Source: a virus
Strand: one strand, 5' to 3'
Virus record (IMG/VR): IMGVR_UViG_3300013093_001722
Location: 1 to 47,789 of that record
DNA: 47,789 nucleotides
Part shown: positions 1 to 7,749 of the stretch, in pieces
Numbering within the stretch: the stretch's first letter is position 1
How the letters are laid out: each line of letters opens with the position of its first letter
Made by a program: the position numbers and the translations under genes
The notes under the pieces: model-generated
Told to the model about the DNA's origin: nothing
The model's input: the letters and a program-made list of their open reading frames with translations, nothing else
The model's database searches: none

Positions 1-217
1 TCAGTTGTTGATTAATACCGGATTCTTCAACTCCGAAATGTTTCAACAAAAATTCTAAATCAGGATGTCCTCTATGAAAGGCAGTATCAATACATTCCCG
101 AACAATCAACTCGGCGAACTTTTGTTCATCAAGAACTAGTTTTCCTATATCGGTTCCAGTTCCGTCAAATTTTCTGATTGTGGCCTGTTTAGCAAGTTCT
201 TTAATTTTGTTGTTCAT
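1..217 (-). CDS. Small conserved phage protein, C-terminus cut by window edge
   Basis: The reading frame starts at the ATG at 215-217 and is still open at base 1, so at least 72 residues are present and the end is missing. The start overlaps the end of the preceding gene (stop at 201-203). A middle segment reads FAELIVREC and the C-terminal part carries HFGVEE. Both motifs recur in the partial gene at the other end of the window (LIVQEC and HFGVEE), so the two are paralogues. I recall similar short proteins as frequent in aquatic T4-like phages, without known function. No domain, signal peptide or membrane segment is visible. Confidence 0.75.
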   Translation of the reverse strand, partial: MNNKIKELAKQATIRKFDGTGTDIGKLVLDEQKFAELIVRECIDTAFHRGHPDLEFLLKHFGVEESGINQQL

Positions 218-590
218 GTTCCTTGCTCAGTGTTACTGTAGCTTTTAGTTGTTGTTCTGCTCGTAATGCGGCTTCTTTGGCTTTATTTAGGTTTTCTTTA
301 GCTATTTTAACAGCAGGATGGTCGTCTTGTAAAGATTCGATCATCCTATCTTCTTCCATTTTACGTCTAGCCCACAGTAAAATAGATTCAGCTTCTGGAG
401 TCAAACTAACGCTTGCATAACTTGATTCTAGGGTTTTCCAAACAGAACCGTCATTAACTTCCATACAGTTCATATTAGGATTCCATCTCAACATGCCGGC
501 ACCTGCAGAACCAGGGGATATGTAAGTACTACTTACTGTTCCGCCTGATACTGTTATAAAACTACCTTGAGCGTTAATACCTTTAATCAT
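201..590 (-). CDS. Hypothetical protein with fibre-like N-terminus and coiled-coil C-terminus
   Basis: This 129-residue protein lies two bases downstream of the sliding clamp gene and is probably co-transcribed with it. Residues 1-55 are Gly/Ser/Thr-rich and include a stretch of the kind MLRWNPN..MEVNDGSVWKTL. That resembles the short modules in phage fibre and virion proteins in which a recorded value is followed by a DGS-W motif. Residues 75-125 are rich in Glu, Lys and Ala and should form a helix or coiled coil. I do not recognise a named family. A small virion-associated or scaffold-like protein is possible, but its position next to replication genes gives no firm clue. Confidence 0.75.
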   Translation of the reverse strand: MIKGINAQGSFITVSGGTVSSTYISPGSAGAGMLRWNPNMNCMEVNDGSVWKTLESSYASVSLTPEAESILLWARRKMEEDRMIESLQDDHPAVKIAKENLNKAKEAALRAEQQLKATVTLSKEHEQQN

Positions 591-592
591 TA

Positions 593-1327
593 TTAAGCCT
601 GAGCTGGAATGATATATTTGTAAGTTGCCAAGCCGCTGTCTAAAGCGATCTGCATGGCACCGTCATTACTGATACTTAATTTGCAATTATTAGCATCTGC
701 GATTTTCAAGATGCTCAACACTTGCTGAACTGGCCATGTCCACGCTTTGTTCAATGTACCAGCAACACCTGTAGCAAATACGAACTCGCCGCCGTGTGTG
801 CTTTGATCACCAAATACAAACTTTAGATTACCATTTTCAGTTTTAGTTAAAAATGTTGTGTGTTCTGCGTTTGCTTGTGCTTGATAGTTAAAACGTTGGA
901 TTGCGGCAACAGTTGGATCAACCTCAACCTGCCAATTAACTCCACGGAACTTAACAGTCTTTAACTTTTCGTTGATGATTTCTGTGTTCATGAAACGATA
1001 GTCGTTCTTGAAGTCACCTGCGGCATTCTCAAAGTGTAAGCCTACTGGAATTGTATCGCCGTTACGCTGTGCTGTAACAACATCAATTGAAGCATTCTCT
1101 TTATACTCTGGACAGTCTAAATGAATTTTCAACTTGTTAAGTTGTGGCATACCAAATACACCAATCATTTCTGGAACTGGTCCGCTTACTTCACCGTATA
1201 GGATCACTGAACGGTCATCAGCCATTGAGTCAAGTTTAGTTGATGTTTCGTCGCCTGTGACTTTTACAATGTTTAAGAAACCCAAGTTATGGGTATGTGT
1301 TACTACGTCTTTTAATAGGTCTAGCAT
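593..1327 (-). CDS. 45: DNA polymerase sliding clamp (gp45-like)
   Basis: The 244-residue product resembles T4-type sliding clamps (T4 gp45 is about 228 residues), the trimeric ring that tethers the polymerase to DNA and, in T4, also activates late transcription. Supporting features are the overall length, the alternating strand pattern, a late segment with NDGAMQIAL, and its place directly downstream of the family B DNA polymerase, as clamp and polymerase genes are often close in T4-like phages. An AAAGGAG ribosome site sits 6 bases before the ATG. A sigma-70-like promoter lies just upstream, so it can be expressed independently of the polymerase. The presence of TAAATA late promoters in the window fits a clamp-coupled late transcription system. 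Confidence 0.87.
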   Translation of the reverse strand: MLDLLKDVVTHTHNLGFLNIVKVTGDETSTKLDSMADDRSVILYGEVSGPVPEMIGVFGMPQLNKLKIHLDCPEYKENASIDVVTAQRNGDTIPVGLHFENAAGDFKNDYRFMNTEIINEKLKTVKFRGVNWQVEVDPTVAAIQRFNYQAQANAEHTTFLTKTENGNLKFVFGDQSTHGGEFVFATGVAGTLNKAWTWPVQQVLSILKIADANNCKLSISNDGAMQIALDSGLATYKYIIPAQA

Positions 1328-1345
1328 TTAGATCTCCTTTGTATT

Positions 1346-1374
1346 ATTATATTTAGAAAATGAAAGAAAGTCAA
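1346..1374 (-). promoter_or_regulatory. Sigma-70 promoter of the sliding clamp gene
   Basis: On the minus strand TTGACT (1369-1374) is followed by a 17-base spacer and a perfect TATAAT (1346-1351). The clamp ATG is 18 bases beyond the -10, with AAAGGAG in between. Host RNA polymerase should use it, so the clamp is likely an early or middle gene. Confidence 0.8.
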
Positions 1375-1384
1375 TGAAATTTCT

Positions 1385-4054
1385 TTACTCGAAACTGAAT
1401 AAACTACCAAAAGTATTTTCTTGTGTAGTTGATTCCAAATCCCACTCAAGCACTCCGATTAGGTTTTCCAACTTATTGTTAATAATAGTTGTTTCCATTT
1501 CAGAATGATCAAATGGTAATTCCTGGAACCATTTAGGTAAACGCATTTCGTCTACTGGATACGCAACGCTGGTATAACCTAAAGGATTGTCTTTTACCTT
1601 ACATACGATAACTTTCATACCGTCAACAATCTGTTGGCTGTATTTGTCGCCGTGCATACGTTTCAAGGTATTCCAATTGATACTTGCACGAACATGTCCA
1701 GGCATGTTAGCTTTGCCAAATTTCTTTTCTTTGGCTTCGTAGTCAGTGATGTTGTTAGCACGTTTTGGTGAACCTTTTTCCCAACCTGGTCGAGATTTAA
1801 ATTCAGTGCGGAACTCACTAATACGATCTAGAATTTCTTCTTCTTGGCTACCGTTCAAAACCTTTTCTAAGATTTCACTTAAAAAGTTCTGCATAAATTC
1901 TGGAGTATCTGAACGTTTCAAATCTAAGCCCATAGCTTTGATCTTACCTGGCTTACCTTCTACGTCCTGGCGCTTGCCTTCTTTATCGTAATAAAGAACA
2001 GCATAACGTTTCTTAGTAATGAACAAGCCTTTGATAGCAACAATCTCACGACCTGCTTTGATAACTTCGCCACGTGTCTTTGGACAGTGGAAACTATCTA
2101 ACATGAACTGAGGGAATGTAGCATTTACTTCATCGCTAATTTGATCATACAGTTGGATAACAGTATCTTTATTCCAAGGAATGAGTCCTTTTTGGATATC
2201 ATTCTTTAGTACAGGCCACGCACTGAAATATACAGAGTCAGTGTCACCATAGATAATGCTCTTACCAATATAGTCGTATTCACCTGCTACATACTCATTT
2301 ACTTTTGCGGCCATATGGCGAGCAATTCTGCGCCCTGTAAGAGTTGTGGATTGGCCAATACGCTTATCAAAGAACCTACAACCAGGGTTAAGAATAGCAC
2401 CGTATAGACTGTTAAGATTAATTTTCTTAACAAGCTGTCGCTTATCCCAATATTCTTCTTCAATTTTATTCTCCGCTTTAATTGCTTCTTTTAATTTGGC
2501 CTGCATTTCTTTACGTTCAGCATACCAACGTTTTAGTAAACCAGGAATAATACCTTCTTTTTCATAAGTGAAAATTGTACCGTTGGCCGATAACATCCAA
2601 GGTTGATTACTTTCAAATATTACATCATTGATCTGGGCACCACTTAACACATCAGTTGATCCATCTTCCCAATCAACAATAATGTCATGACTAATGTCTT
2701 TGTTCATCACAAATTCGTATTCATTAGTTCCGAACTTACCTTCCCAAGCAGCTGCGAAGCTGGCACCTTTAGCCATCTTGGCTTCAATTTCTTCTTTGGT
2801 ATAATCTGGACGTAACTGACCAACGATAGTTTCTGGACCCATGTTAAGGGCACGAATCGCTGATGGATACAGTGAATTAATATCCATTGAACCAATCCAG
2901 TCATGTAATCCTTTCTTAGGAGACGCAACATACGCACCAGCCGCTTGGTTATCTGCGGTGTCATCTCTGCGTGGACGACTTGGAACAATAAAGCCTTTAC
3001 TATGGGCTTCATTAATAATAGCCTGCTCAGTTACCGCAACAGCACCCATCGTTGTTTGTAGCAATACTGTACATTCATGAGCCAGTGTGTTTGCTAGATC
3101 AATAAATTTTAATTTCTTATCTAGATCATCAAGAAGTTGACAGTCATTGATGTTATATTCAATAAACTTTTTAAAGTCATTGTTGTATAACTGATCTAGT
3201 GTACCTTCATATTGTGTCTTGCGTTGACCTAATTCATATTCTGCGATAGCATCCAAACGATAACTGTGTCTTTCTTCATAGGTATACTTGCGATACAGTT
3301 CAAGACTATCTAAGTGTACACGACCTACTAAATCGTAAGTAACAGCGTTCTTACCAAACTTTTCGTATTCACGTTTCTTAGGAAATTGATCCCATAAACA
3401 AAAACGTCTAGTATCTTCTTTAGAGAGAACCTTAGTTACACGATTAACGGTGTACGGGATATCAAAGCCCTCTGAGTTCCAACCACTAATAACATCTGCG
3501 TCATCGATCAACTGTAAGAATGTTTCTAACAGTTCTGCTTCAGTTTCAAACAAATGTGTATTAGGAAAATCTTTAACAAGTTCTGTGGCCTGTGCCATTG
3601 TTAAAGTCTTTGGTGGAAGTGCCAAACATACCATAGTATCTAACCATTGTAGTTTTACAGCGATCGCTGTAATTGGCATGAACGCATCTTCTGGACTTGC
3701 ATATCCACGCTCTGGATCAAAGTCCACCTCAATATCGAAAAAGGCTACGTTTAGTTTTGGAGCATCTTTGTTTAGATAGTTTTCTTCTAGTGTACGGAAA
3801 ACAGCATTGATGTCCGACTCATATAACTTGTGACCGCTATGAATCTTTTGTTCTTTGATAAACTCTTTCCAATTCTTGCAGGTAACTTTGGAAAGTTGCT
3901 CACCATAAATTGATGTGTACTTACCTCGTTGGTCTGGGTAATAGAAAGTATAACGTGCGGGGAATTCTTGGAATATGCGACCTTTCTTAGGGTCACGTTC
4001 TACAACACGAACCACGTCATCATCGCGGTTCCAGATGGCATCTACATAACTCAT
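1385..4054 (-). CDS. 43: Family B replicative DNA polymerase (gp43-like)
   Basis: This 889-residue protein (T4 gp43 is 898) has the complete set of family B motifs. Exonuclease: FDIE at 106-109, GWNSEGFDIPY around 191-201, and a third motif with D304. Polymerase: motif A DINSLYPS at 391-398, motif B KKINLNSLYG at 543-552, motif C YGDTDSVY at 602-609 with its two aspartates. All catalytic acids are present, so both synthesis and proofreading should work. The extreme C-terminus ends in GSLFSFE, a hydrophobic tail like the clamp-binding peptide of T4-type polymerases, consistent with the adjacent clamp gene. A GGAG ribosome site precedes the ATG. Confidence 0.96.
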   Translation of the reverse strand: MSYVDAIWNRDDDVVRVVERDPKKGRIFQEFPARYTFYYPDQRGKYTSIYGEQLSKVTCKNWKEFIKEQKIHSGHKLYESDINAVFRTLEENYLNKDAPKLNVAFFDIEVDFDPERGYASPEDAFMPITAIAVKLQWLDTMVCLALPPKTLTMAQATELVKDFPNTHLFETEAELLETFLQLIDDADVISGWNSEGFDIPYTVNRVTKVLSKEDTRRFCLWDQFPKKREYEKFGKNAVTYDLVGRVHLDSLELYRKYTYEERHSYRLDAIAEYELGQRKTQYEGTLDQLYNNDFKKFIEYNINDCQLLDDLDKKLKFIDLANTLAHECTVLLQTTMGAVAVTEQAIINEAHSKGFIVPSRPRRDDTADNQAAGAYVASPKKGLHDWIGSMDINSLYPSAIRALNMGPETIVGQLRPDYTKEEIEAKMAKGASFAAAWEGKFGTNEYEFVMNKDISHDIIVDWEDGSTDVLSGAQINDVIFESNQPWMLSANGTIFTYEKEGIIPGLLKRWYAERKEMQAKLKEAIKAENKIEEEYWDKRQLVKKINLNSLYGAILNPGCRFFDKRIGQSTTLTGRRIARHMAAKVNEYVAGEYDYIGKSIIYGDTDSVYFSAWPVLKNDIQKGLIPWNKDTVIQLYDQISDEVNATFPQFMLDSFHCPKTRGEVIKAGREIVAIKGLFITKKRYAVLYYDKEGKRQDVEGKPGKIKAMGLDLKRSDTPEFMQNFLSEILEKVLNGSQEEEILDRISEFRTEFKSRPGWEKGSPKRANNITDYEAKEKKFGKANMPGHVRASINWNTLKRMHGDKYSQQIVDGMKVIVCKVKDNPLGYTSVAYPVDEMRLPKWFQELPFDHSEMETTIINNKLENLIGVLEWDLESTTQENTFGSLFSFE

Positions 4055-4068
4055 ATCTTCTCCATGTC

Positions 4069-4085
4069 ATTTGCGGCTGACAAAT
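4069..4085 (-). promoter_or_regulatory. Small hairpin in the polymerase mRNA leader, possible translational operator
   Basis: Five-base arms ATTTG and CAAAT flank a 7-base loop about 15 bases before the polymerase start, just upstream of its GGAG. T4 gp43 is known to repress its own translation by binding a leader hairpin; this is a positional analogy only. The stem is short and could be chance. Confidence 0.25.
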
Positions 4086-4120
4086 ACCAATATTGCGACT
4101 TATGGCTCGCTGGACCTTTC

Positions 4121-4420
4121 TCACAAATATTTAGTTAGCATCCTAATCAGACCAACAGAATCTATGCTTACTAGCAAGATGTAGTTAGCCAACATGCCAA
4201 ATGATTTCCTAGTATAACTAGCCCAAGCGTACATAGCACACCCACTGATCCAAATAGGGTAAAGAACCAGAAGAGGTGGGTTTGGGACTGTAAGGGCCAT
4301 CGTGATACTACAGCCAACACTAATAGCCCAAGCAAGAAGCTCGATACAGAAGCGAAAAGGATGACTTCTAAAATCATCTTTGATCCATTTTAAGGTTGGT
4401 CCAAATATAGCATCAATCAT
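4121..4420 (-). CDS. Small multi-pass membrane protein
   Basis: The frame contains three hydrophobic segments (around FCIELLAWAISVGCSITMAL, LLVLYPIWISGCAMYAWA and MLANYILLVSIDSVGLI) after an amphipathic N-terminus. It is probably an inner-membrane protein of about 99 residues. The start is uncertain: ATGs at 4420, 4450 and 4489 are in frame and none has a strong ribosome site. I chose 4420 because it gives only a short overlap with the upstream gene and places the start just before the charged WIKDDF segment that I recall in similar T4-like phage proteins. Function is unknown. It lies between the DsbA-like gene and the DNA polymerase gene and may be translationally coupled. Confidence 0.7.
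   Translation of the reverse strand: MIDAIFGPTLKWIKDDFRSHPFRFCIELLAWAISVGCSITMALTVPNPPLLVLYPIWISGCAMYAWASYTRKSFGMLANYILLVSIDSVGLIRMLTKYL
4128..4135 (-). promoter_or_regulatory. Possible late promoter motif upstream of DNA polymerase
   Basis: The minus strand reads ACTAAATA, close to the TAAATA motif seen before several other genes here. It lies inside the last codons of the membrane protein gene, 74 bases before the polymerase ATG, so chance is quite possible. Confidence 0.25.
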
Positions 4421-4718
4421 TGTTGCTACGATTTGGATTTTCTGCGTCATAGTCACTTTGACGAATAGCGTGGCCGCTAACTTCAACAATAGTTTCTAGA
4501 TCATCAAACTCTGTGAATACACGATCCCAATCACCCTTTTGTGCAATTTTAATTGCCTTACGGATAATGCTTGGTTTTACTTCTAGTTCTTCTGCAACAG
4601 CTTTGATAGTGTCGCTTAGACCTTCATTCAAATCTTCAATTTCTTGTAAGACTGTAACGCCTTCAGAAATAAGTTGTTTGATTTTTGCTTGCTCTGGTGC
4701 GCCAAATACTTTGCTCAT
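4413..4718 (-). CDS. dsbA: DsbA-like double-stranded DNA-binding / late transcription accessory protein
   Basis: The 101-residue protein is almost all helical, with a core IKAVAEELEVKPSIIRKAIKIA that looks like a compact DNA-binding helical unit, followed by an acidic C-terminus. Length and pattern fit the small T4 DsbA family, a DNA-binding protein that T4 encodes and that has been linked to late promoter regions. The assignment rests on pattern resemblance, not alignment. A perfect sigma-70 promoter and AGGAG ribosome site (spacing 8) precede it, so it is strongly expressed early. It heads an operon that continues into the membrane protein and perhaps the polymerase. Confidence 0.7.
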   Translation of the reverse strand: MSKVFGAPEQAKIKQLISEGVTVLQEIEDLNEGLSDTIKAVAEELEVKPSIIRKAIKIAQKGDWDRVFTEFDDLETIVEVSGHAIRQSDYDAENPNRSNND

Positions 4719-4738
4719 AATTATTCTCCTGTATGCTA

Positions 4739-4767
4739 ATTATATAGCACTTTACTACAAGTGTCAA
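4739..4767 (-). promoter_or_regulatory. Perfect sigma-70 promoter of the dsbA-like gene
   Basis: TTGACA (4762-4767), exactly 17 bases, TATAAT (4739-4744) on the minus strand: a full consensus match. Transcription should start near 4732, giving a 14-base leader that includes AGGAG. Confidence 0.9.
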
Positions 4768-4770
4768 CTA

Positions 4771-5274
4771 TTATTTTGAATCTTTTAGGAATGTATCAGC
4801 GAAAGATTGGCACAGTTCTCTAATTTGGAGATTTTCAGTTTCCATCAAATTAAAATGTCTGTGATCCTTACTGCCATGGTTTTGAGAAGGGTCCATGTAA
4901 CCGCAATAAACTTTGAGTACGCCTGCTTGTTCAATAAGATCGGCGCATGGTGGTCCATCACGCTCATCCATATGAGTATTACATGGACTTAGTGTAGTTA
5001 GGATGATACTGCCTTCTGGAATGTCGCCGTACTCTTTATGATACGCTTCAATCGCAGCATGTTCTGCATGTATGCGTTTACCATCTTCACCAGGATAGTT
5101 AAGTCCGGCTACTATATTGTTATCTGGATCTAAAACGGCTGCAGCAACCATACCATAATCTTTATCGCTTTTCTTACCTTCGACAACCATTTCACATAGT
5201 TTGGTAAGGATACGATCTAACTTATGATAGTTACGGATTTCGTAGTCCGAGGAAACAACTTCAAAAATGTGCAT
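4771..5274 (-). CDS. Zinc-dependent deaminase, RibD/dCMP deaminase superfamily
   Basis: The 167-residue protein has the two cytidine-deaminase-fold motifs: HAEHAAIEAY (H69, catalytic E71) and SPCNTH...GPPCADLI (C98 and C110). The second motif is not the usual PCxxC. The zinc cysteines are 11 residues apart and followed by ADLI, which resembles the RibD (riboflavin pathway) deaminase layout PC..TPPCAEALI, with three extra residues. The substrate could be a deoxycytidylate or a pyrimidine of riboflavin type, and the sequence does not decide. In T4-like phages a dCMP deaminase normally feeds dTMP synthesis. The start overlaps the upstream stop as TAATG, indicating coupled translation. Confidence 0.82.
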   Translation of the reverse strand: MHIFEVVSSDYEIRNYHKLDRILTKLCEMVVEGKKSDKDYGMVAAAVLDPDNNIVAGLNYPGEDGKRIHAEHAAIEAYHKEYGDIPEGSIILTTLSPCNTHMDERDGPPCADLIEQAGVLKVYCGYMDPSQNHGSKDHRHFNLMETENLQIRELCQSFADTFLKDSK

Positions 5275-5918
5275 TACTTTGATATTTTTCTAAGCATGTT
5301 CGCTAACTTTTCTTCATAAGTGCGTTCATGTTCAAATAGTCTATCTGCTAGACTATCGTGTGTCCATCCTTTTGATTCAGGTAGTCCGCCGTGTGGTACT
5401 TTTTTAGTAAAAGTATTTTTAGTATTCTTTTGTTGTGGCTTTGGTGTATCACCGAAACCGTAACCTTCCATCGCATCTGGGTCCTGTGACATTTCTTGAT
5501 CACTTATTAAGTAATCCATAACACTAACCATCATACCTTTAATAGCACCCATCTTTTCGCTTACCCATTCTGGGAAATCGTCATTAACATCTAACCTTTT
5601 GTCTAGATGTGTTGCCACACGGATAATTGTATGTAGGCTATTTTTAAGAGTTTCGCCTTCTGGTTCGTCCATACCTTCTGCAGGCATAATGTTACCATTG
5701 ACTTCGCGATCATTCATGTCGCGATTTTCTTTAACTATTTTAGATAATAATTCTTCAAGACCTTCAGCATAGTCTTTTTTCTTATGCTTTACATCGCCTT
5801 GTTTATCAGCTTTCTTTTTATCCTTGTGAGCACCTGCACCTGTTTGTGTAGGTGCGTGTCCTGTACGAGGTTTAATTGTATATATTGGACGTTTACGATC
5901 TTTTTTAGCTTCGTTCAT
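5274..5918 (-). CDS. Hypothetical Lys-rich protein of the accessory cluster
   Basis: This 214-residue protein has a strongly basic, disordered N-terminal third (residues 1-50, many Lys plus Gly and His), then a helical region (about 85-145) with the pattern RVATHLDKRLDVNDDFPEWV, then a disordered segment and a basic C-terminal helix. I recall that middle segment from other phage proteins of unknown function. No catalytic motif is visible. It lies between the deaminase and the HAD fusion, in a run of genes with basic tails and capsid-targeting-like N-termini. It may be a head-associated or scaffold protein, but that is inference from position and composition. Confidence 0.72.
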   Translation of the reverse strand: MNEAKKDRKRPIYTIKPRTGHAPTQTGAGAHKDKKKADKQGDVKHKKKDYAEGLEELLSKIVKENRDMNDREVNGNIMPAEGMDEPEGETLKNSLHTIIRVATHLDKRLDVNDDFPEWVSEKMGAIKGMMVSVMDYLISDQEMSQDPDAMEGYGFGDTPKPQQKNTKNTFTKKVPHGGLPESKGWTHDSLADRLFEHERTYEEKLANMLRKISK

Positions 5919-5920
5919 GA

Positions 5921-7039
5921 TTATCTCTTAATAAGTTTTGGCTTTTTCTTTTTTTTGGAACTAACTGATTCCGCCCCAGGACCACCAAATGCAAAACCGT
6001 TACCGTAAGGGCCAGTTCCTGAATTAGACGCTCCTCCGCTTACTCCGCTAGCTCCACTGCTTGCTGACTCGCCTAATGGTGCGGTATTTTTGATAACTTT
6101 ATTAGCGTCACCTTCCATGTATCCGCCTTCTGAACCAAACGCATACATTCCGTATTTTGGTTTCAAAACCCATTCATCGTACTCGACGTCATTGCCTGTA
6201 ACCATAATTTCATCATCGGCTTCTGCACCGACATCATCTTTAAGATGAACAAACCATTTTTTTAATTTACCGAGCTGATATGGTCCTTTATAACCTCTTT
6301 GTTTTAGTACATCGACTAGTTTTGGATGTATTCCAGATCCAGTATATCTTGTAGTTTCTTTAGCCATCATTGGTCTAGATTGGAAACGAGGATTTATCTC
6401 ATCGTTCTCTTGTACATCTGCTGCTGAACTAGGTTCTTCATCGCTGTCGCCGCTCTTGGCAATTAGTTTTCCTGAGCTACGATCTTTGCTTTTTAATTGT
6501 TGTGGTTTATGTTCTTCTTCACCTTTAAGAATCTTGCGAGCGCGAGTAAATCCGTCTACTACTTTACTTAGACTATCTTCATCTGCCTGATACTTAATAC
6601 CAATACCACCTGCGGCTTCCCAAGCAGAGATATTACTACCTCTATCATCAATTAAGATGTTAGGTGTACCATCTGCTTGTTTTGCATATTTGGCTTTGTT
6701 TGGTGTAATGATTACATCAACAGGACCTGGTTTCAATTCACGTTGAATCCAAACCTTTTTCCATTTTTCTGAGTTTTCATGATCGCCACGTAGGGGACTT
6801 GAGCACACATGATATTTTCCGTATAGTTTTACGATCATGTGTACTAGTTGATCAGCGTTAGGACACTTAGGCAGACGATTAAAGAAATCAGTACCTACCA
6901 TTTTGTCTAGTGTAGGATCTGTTTTTGCTGGGGGGATATCTCTGTAGTTGCCGTTTTCAACGCCGGCAAGTTTAGCATACTCTGTAAAAAAGTCTGCTAC
7001 TACTCCGTCTAGGTCTAAGTATACTTCTGGTTTACTCAT
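5921..7039 (-). CDS. HAD-family 5'(3')-nucleotidase domain fused to a second domain and basic tail
   Basis: Residues 1-170 are a HAD phosphatase of the 5'(3')-deoxyribonucleotidase type: DLDGVVADF with nucleophile D9 and acid D11, CSSPLRGD (motif II), a lysine around NKAKYA (motif III) and LIDDRGSN (motif IV). Known members dephosphorylate (deoxy)nucleoside monophosphates. Residues 175-225 are a polar linker; 225-310 form a second small domain (KWFVHLKDD, EYDEWVLKP) I do not recognise; the end is Gly/Ser-rich and finishes in KKKKKPKLIKR. Such a fused, basic-tailed form is unusual for a nucleotidase. The gene overlaps the next one by ATGA-type coupling. Confidence 0.82.
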   Translation of the reverse strand: MSKPEVYLDLDGVVADFFTEYAKLAGVENGNYRDIPPAKTDPTLDKMVGTDFFNRLPKCPNADQLVHMIVKLYGKYHVCSSPLRGDHENSEKWKKVWIQRELKPGPVDVIITPNKAKYAKQADGTPNILIDDRGSNISAWEAAGGIGIKYQADEDSLSKVVDGFTRARKILKGEEEHKPQQLKSKDRSSGKLIAKSGDSDEEPSSAADVQENDEINPRFQSRPMMAKETTRYTGSGIHPKLVDVLKQRGYKGPYQLGKLKKWFVHLKDDVGAEADDEIMVTGNDVEYDEWVLKPKYGMYAFGSEGGYMEGDANKVIKNTAPLGESASSGASGVSGGASNSGTGPYGNGFAFGGPGAESVSSKKKKKPKLIKR

Positions 7040-7428
7040 TTTTTACTTTTCTTTTCTTTCGTTGGTTTCATCCAGTTTGCTACTGGACTAGTTGTACCTA
7101 CATCGCTTTCCTCACTAGAACCAGGAGGAGATAATTTTGTATGCCTTGCTTCTTTGCCGAATGCTTTTTCAGCTTGATCAATAATAGCAGCATCGCCTTT
7201 TGAATATGCAACTGTAACTAACGCTTGACCTGCAGGACCATCACGGTCTGGTTGGTGTTCATAATCGTCGACACCATTTGCGCCAGCTAAAAAGTGTGCG
7301 GAAAAACGCCATGGGTGATATGGACTAGAGTTATCTAGATTTGGATGACTACGCATGCCAGGAGTAGCAGATTGCTGATTCGCAGGAATCTTGTTTACTT
7401 TTTCACTTATGAATTCTCTAGCTCTCAT
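7036..7428 (-). CDS. Small protein with capsid-targeting-like N-terminus
   Basis: The 130-residue product begins MRAREFISE, followed by Lys. This resembles the N-terminal capsid-targeting peptide of T4 internal proteins (MKTYQEFIAE), after whose final Glu the T4 prohead protease cuts in an I/L-x-E context. The remainder (DYEHQPDRDGPAGQALVTVAYSKGD.. and a helix around AIIDQAEKAFG) is a small unknown domain, and it ends in a Lys-rich tail. A sister N-terminus, MRASEFITE, is found in the gene two places upstream. I infer an internal head protein that may enter the host with DNA; the family itself is unknown to me. Confidence 0.72.
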   Translation of the reverse strand: MRAREFISEKVNKIPANQQSATPGMRSHPNLDNSSPYHPWRFSAHFLAGANGVDDYEHQPDRDGPAGQALVTVAYSKGDAAIIDQAEKAFGKEARHTKLSPPGSSEESDVGTTSPVANWMKPTKEKKSKK

Positions 7429-7749
7429 TTACTTTCCCACAGGCTTTTCGCCAGTTAAAAATGGTTTACTAAACCATAGTTTAATATATTCAGGAGATCC
7501 TGGTTTAATATTATTATCTTTCATCAGCTGAACTTTTTCAGCCGCTGTTGTTGAAACATTACTACCTTTATTTATTTCCTTGTTGTGCTGTGCGGTTTTG
7601 GCGCGATATTCCTGTAATCGTGCTTCACCACCAAGCCCTGCTAGGTATTGCACTACCTTTAGCTCGTGTATAGGATCGTCTGGTGCAAGATATGCGTCAT
7701 TATCGCTATCCTGCGGAAGATGATCAGATGTTATATAGTATTGTTTCAT
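7429..7749 (-). CDS. Hypothetical protein
   Basis: A 106-residue, soluble, helix-rich protein with no catalytic motif, signal peptide or membrane segment that I can recognise. The N-terminal 30 residues are rich in Asp and Pro, the middle carries a helix with LAGLGGEARLQEYRAK, and the C-terminus is mixed. It starts with an ATGA overlap to the upstream basic protein gene and ends one base before the start of the next gene, so all three should be translated together. Its place in the cluster of capsid-targeting-like proteins is the only functional hint. Confidence 0.68.
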   Translation of the reverse strand: MKQYYITSDHLPQDSDNDAYLAPDDPIHELKVVQYLAGLGGEARLQEYRAKTAQHNKEINKGSNVSTTAAEKVQLMKDNNIKPGSPEYIKLWFSKPFLTGEKPVGK

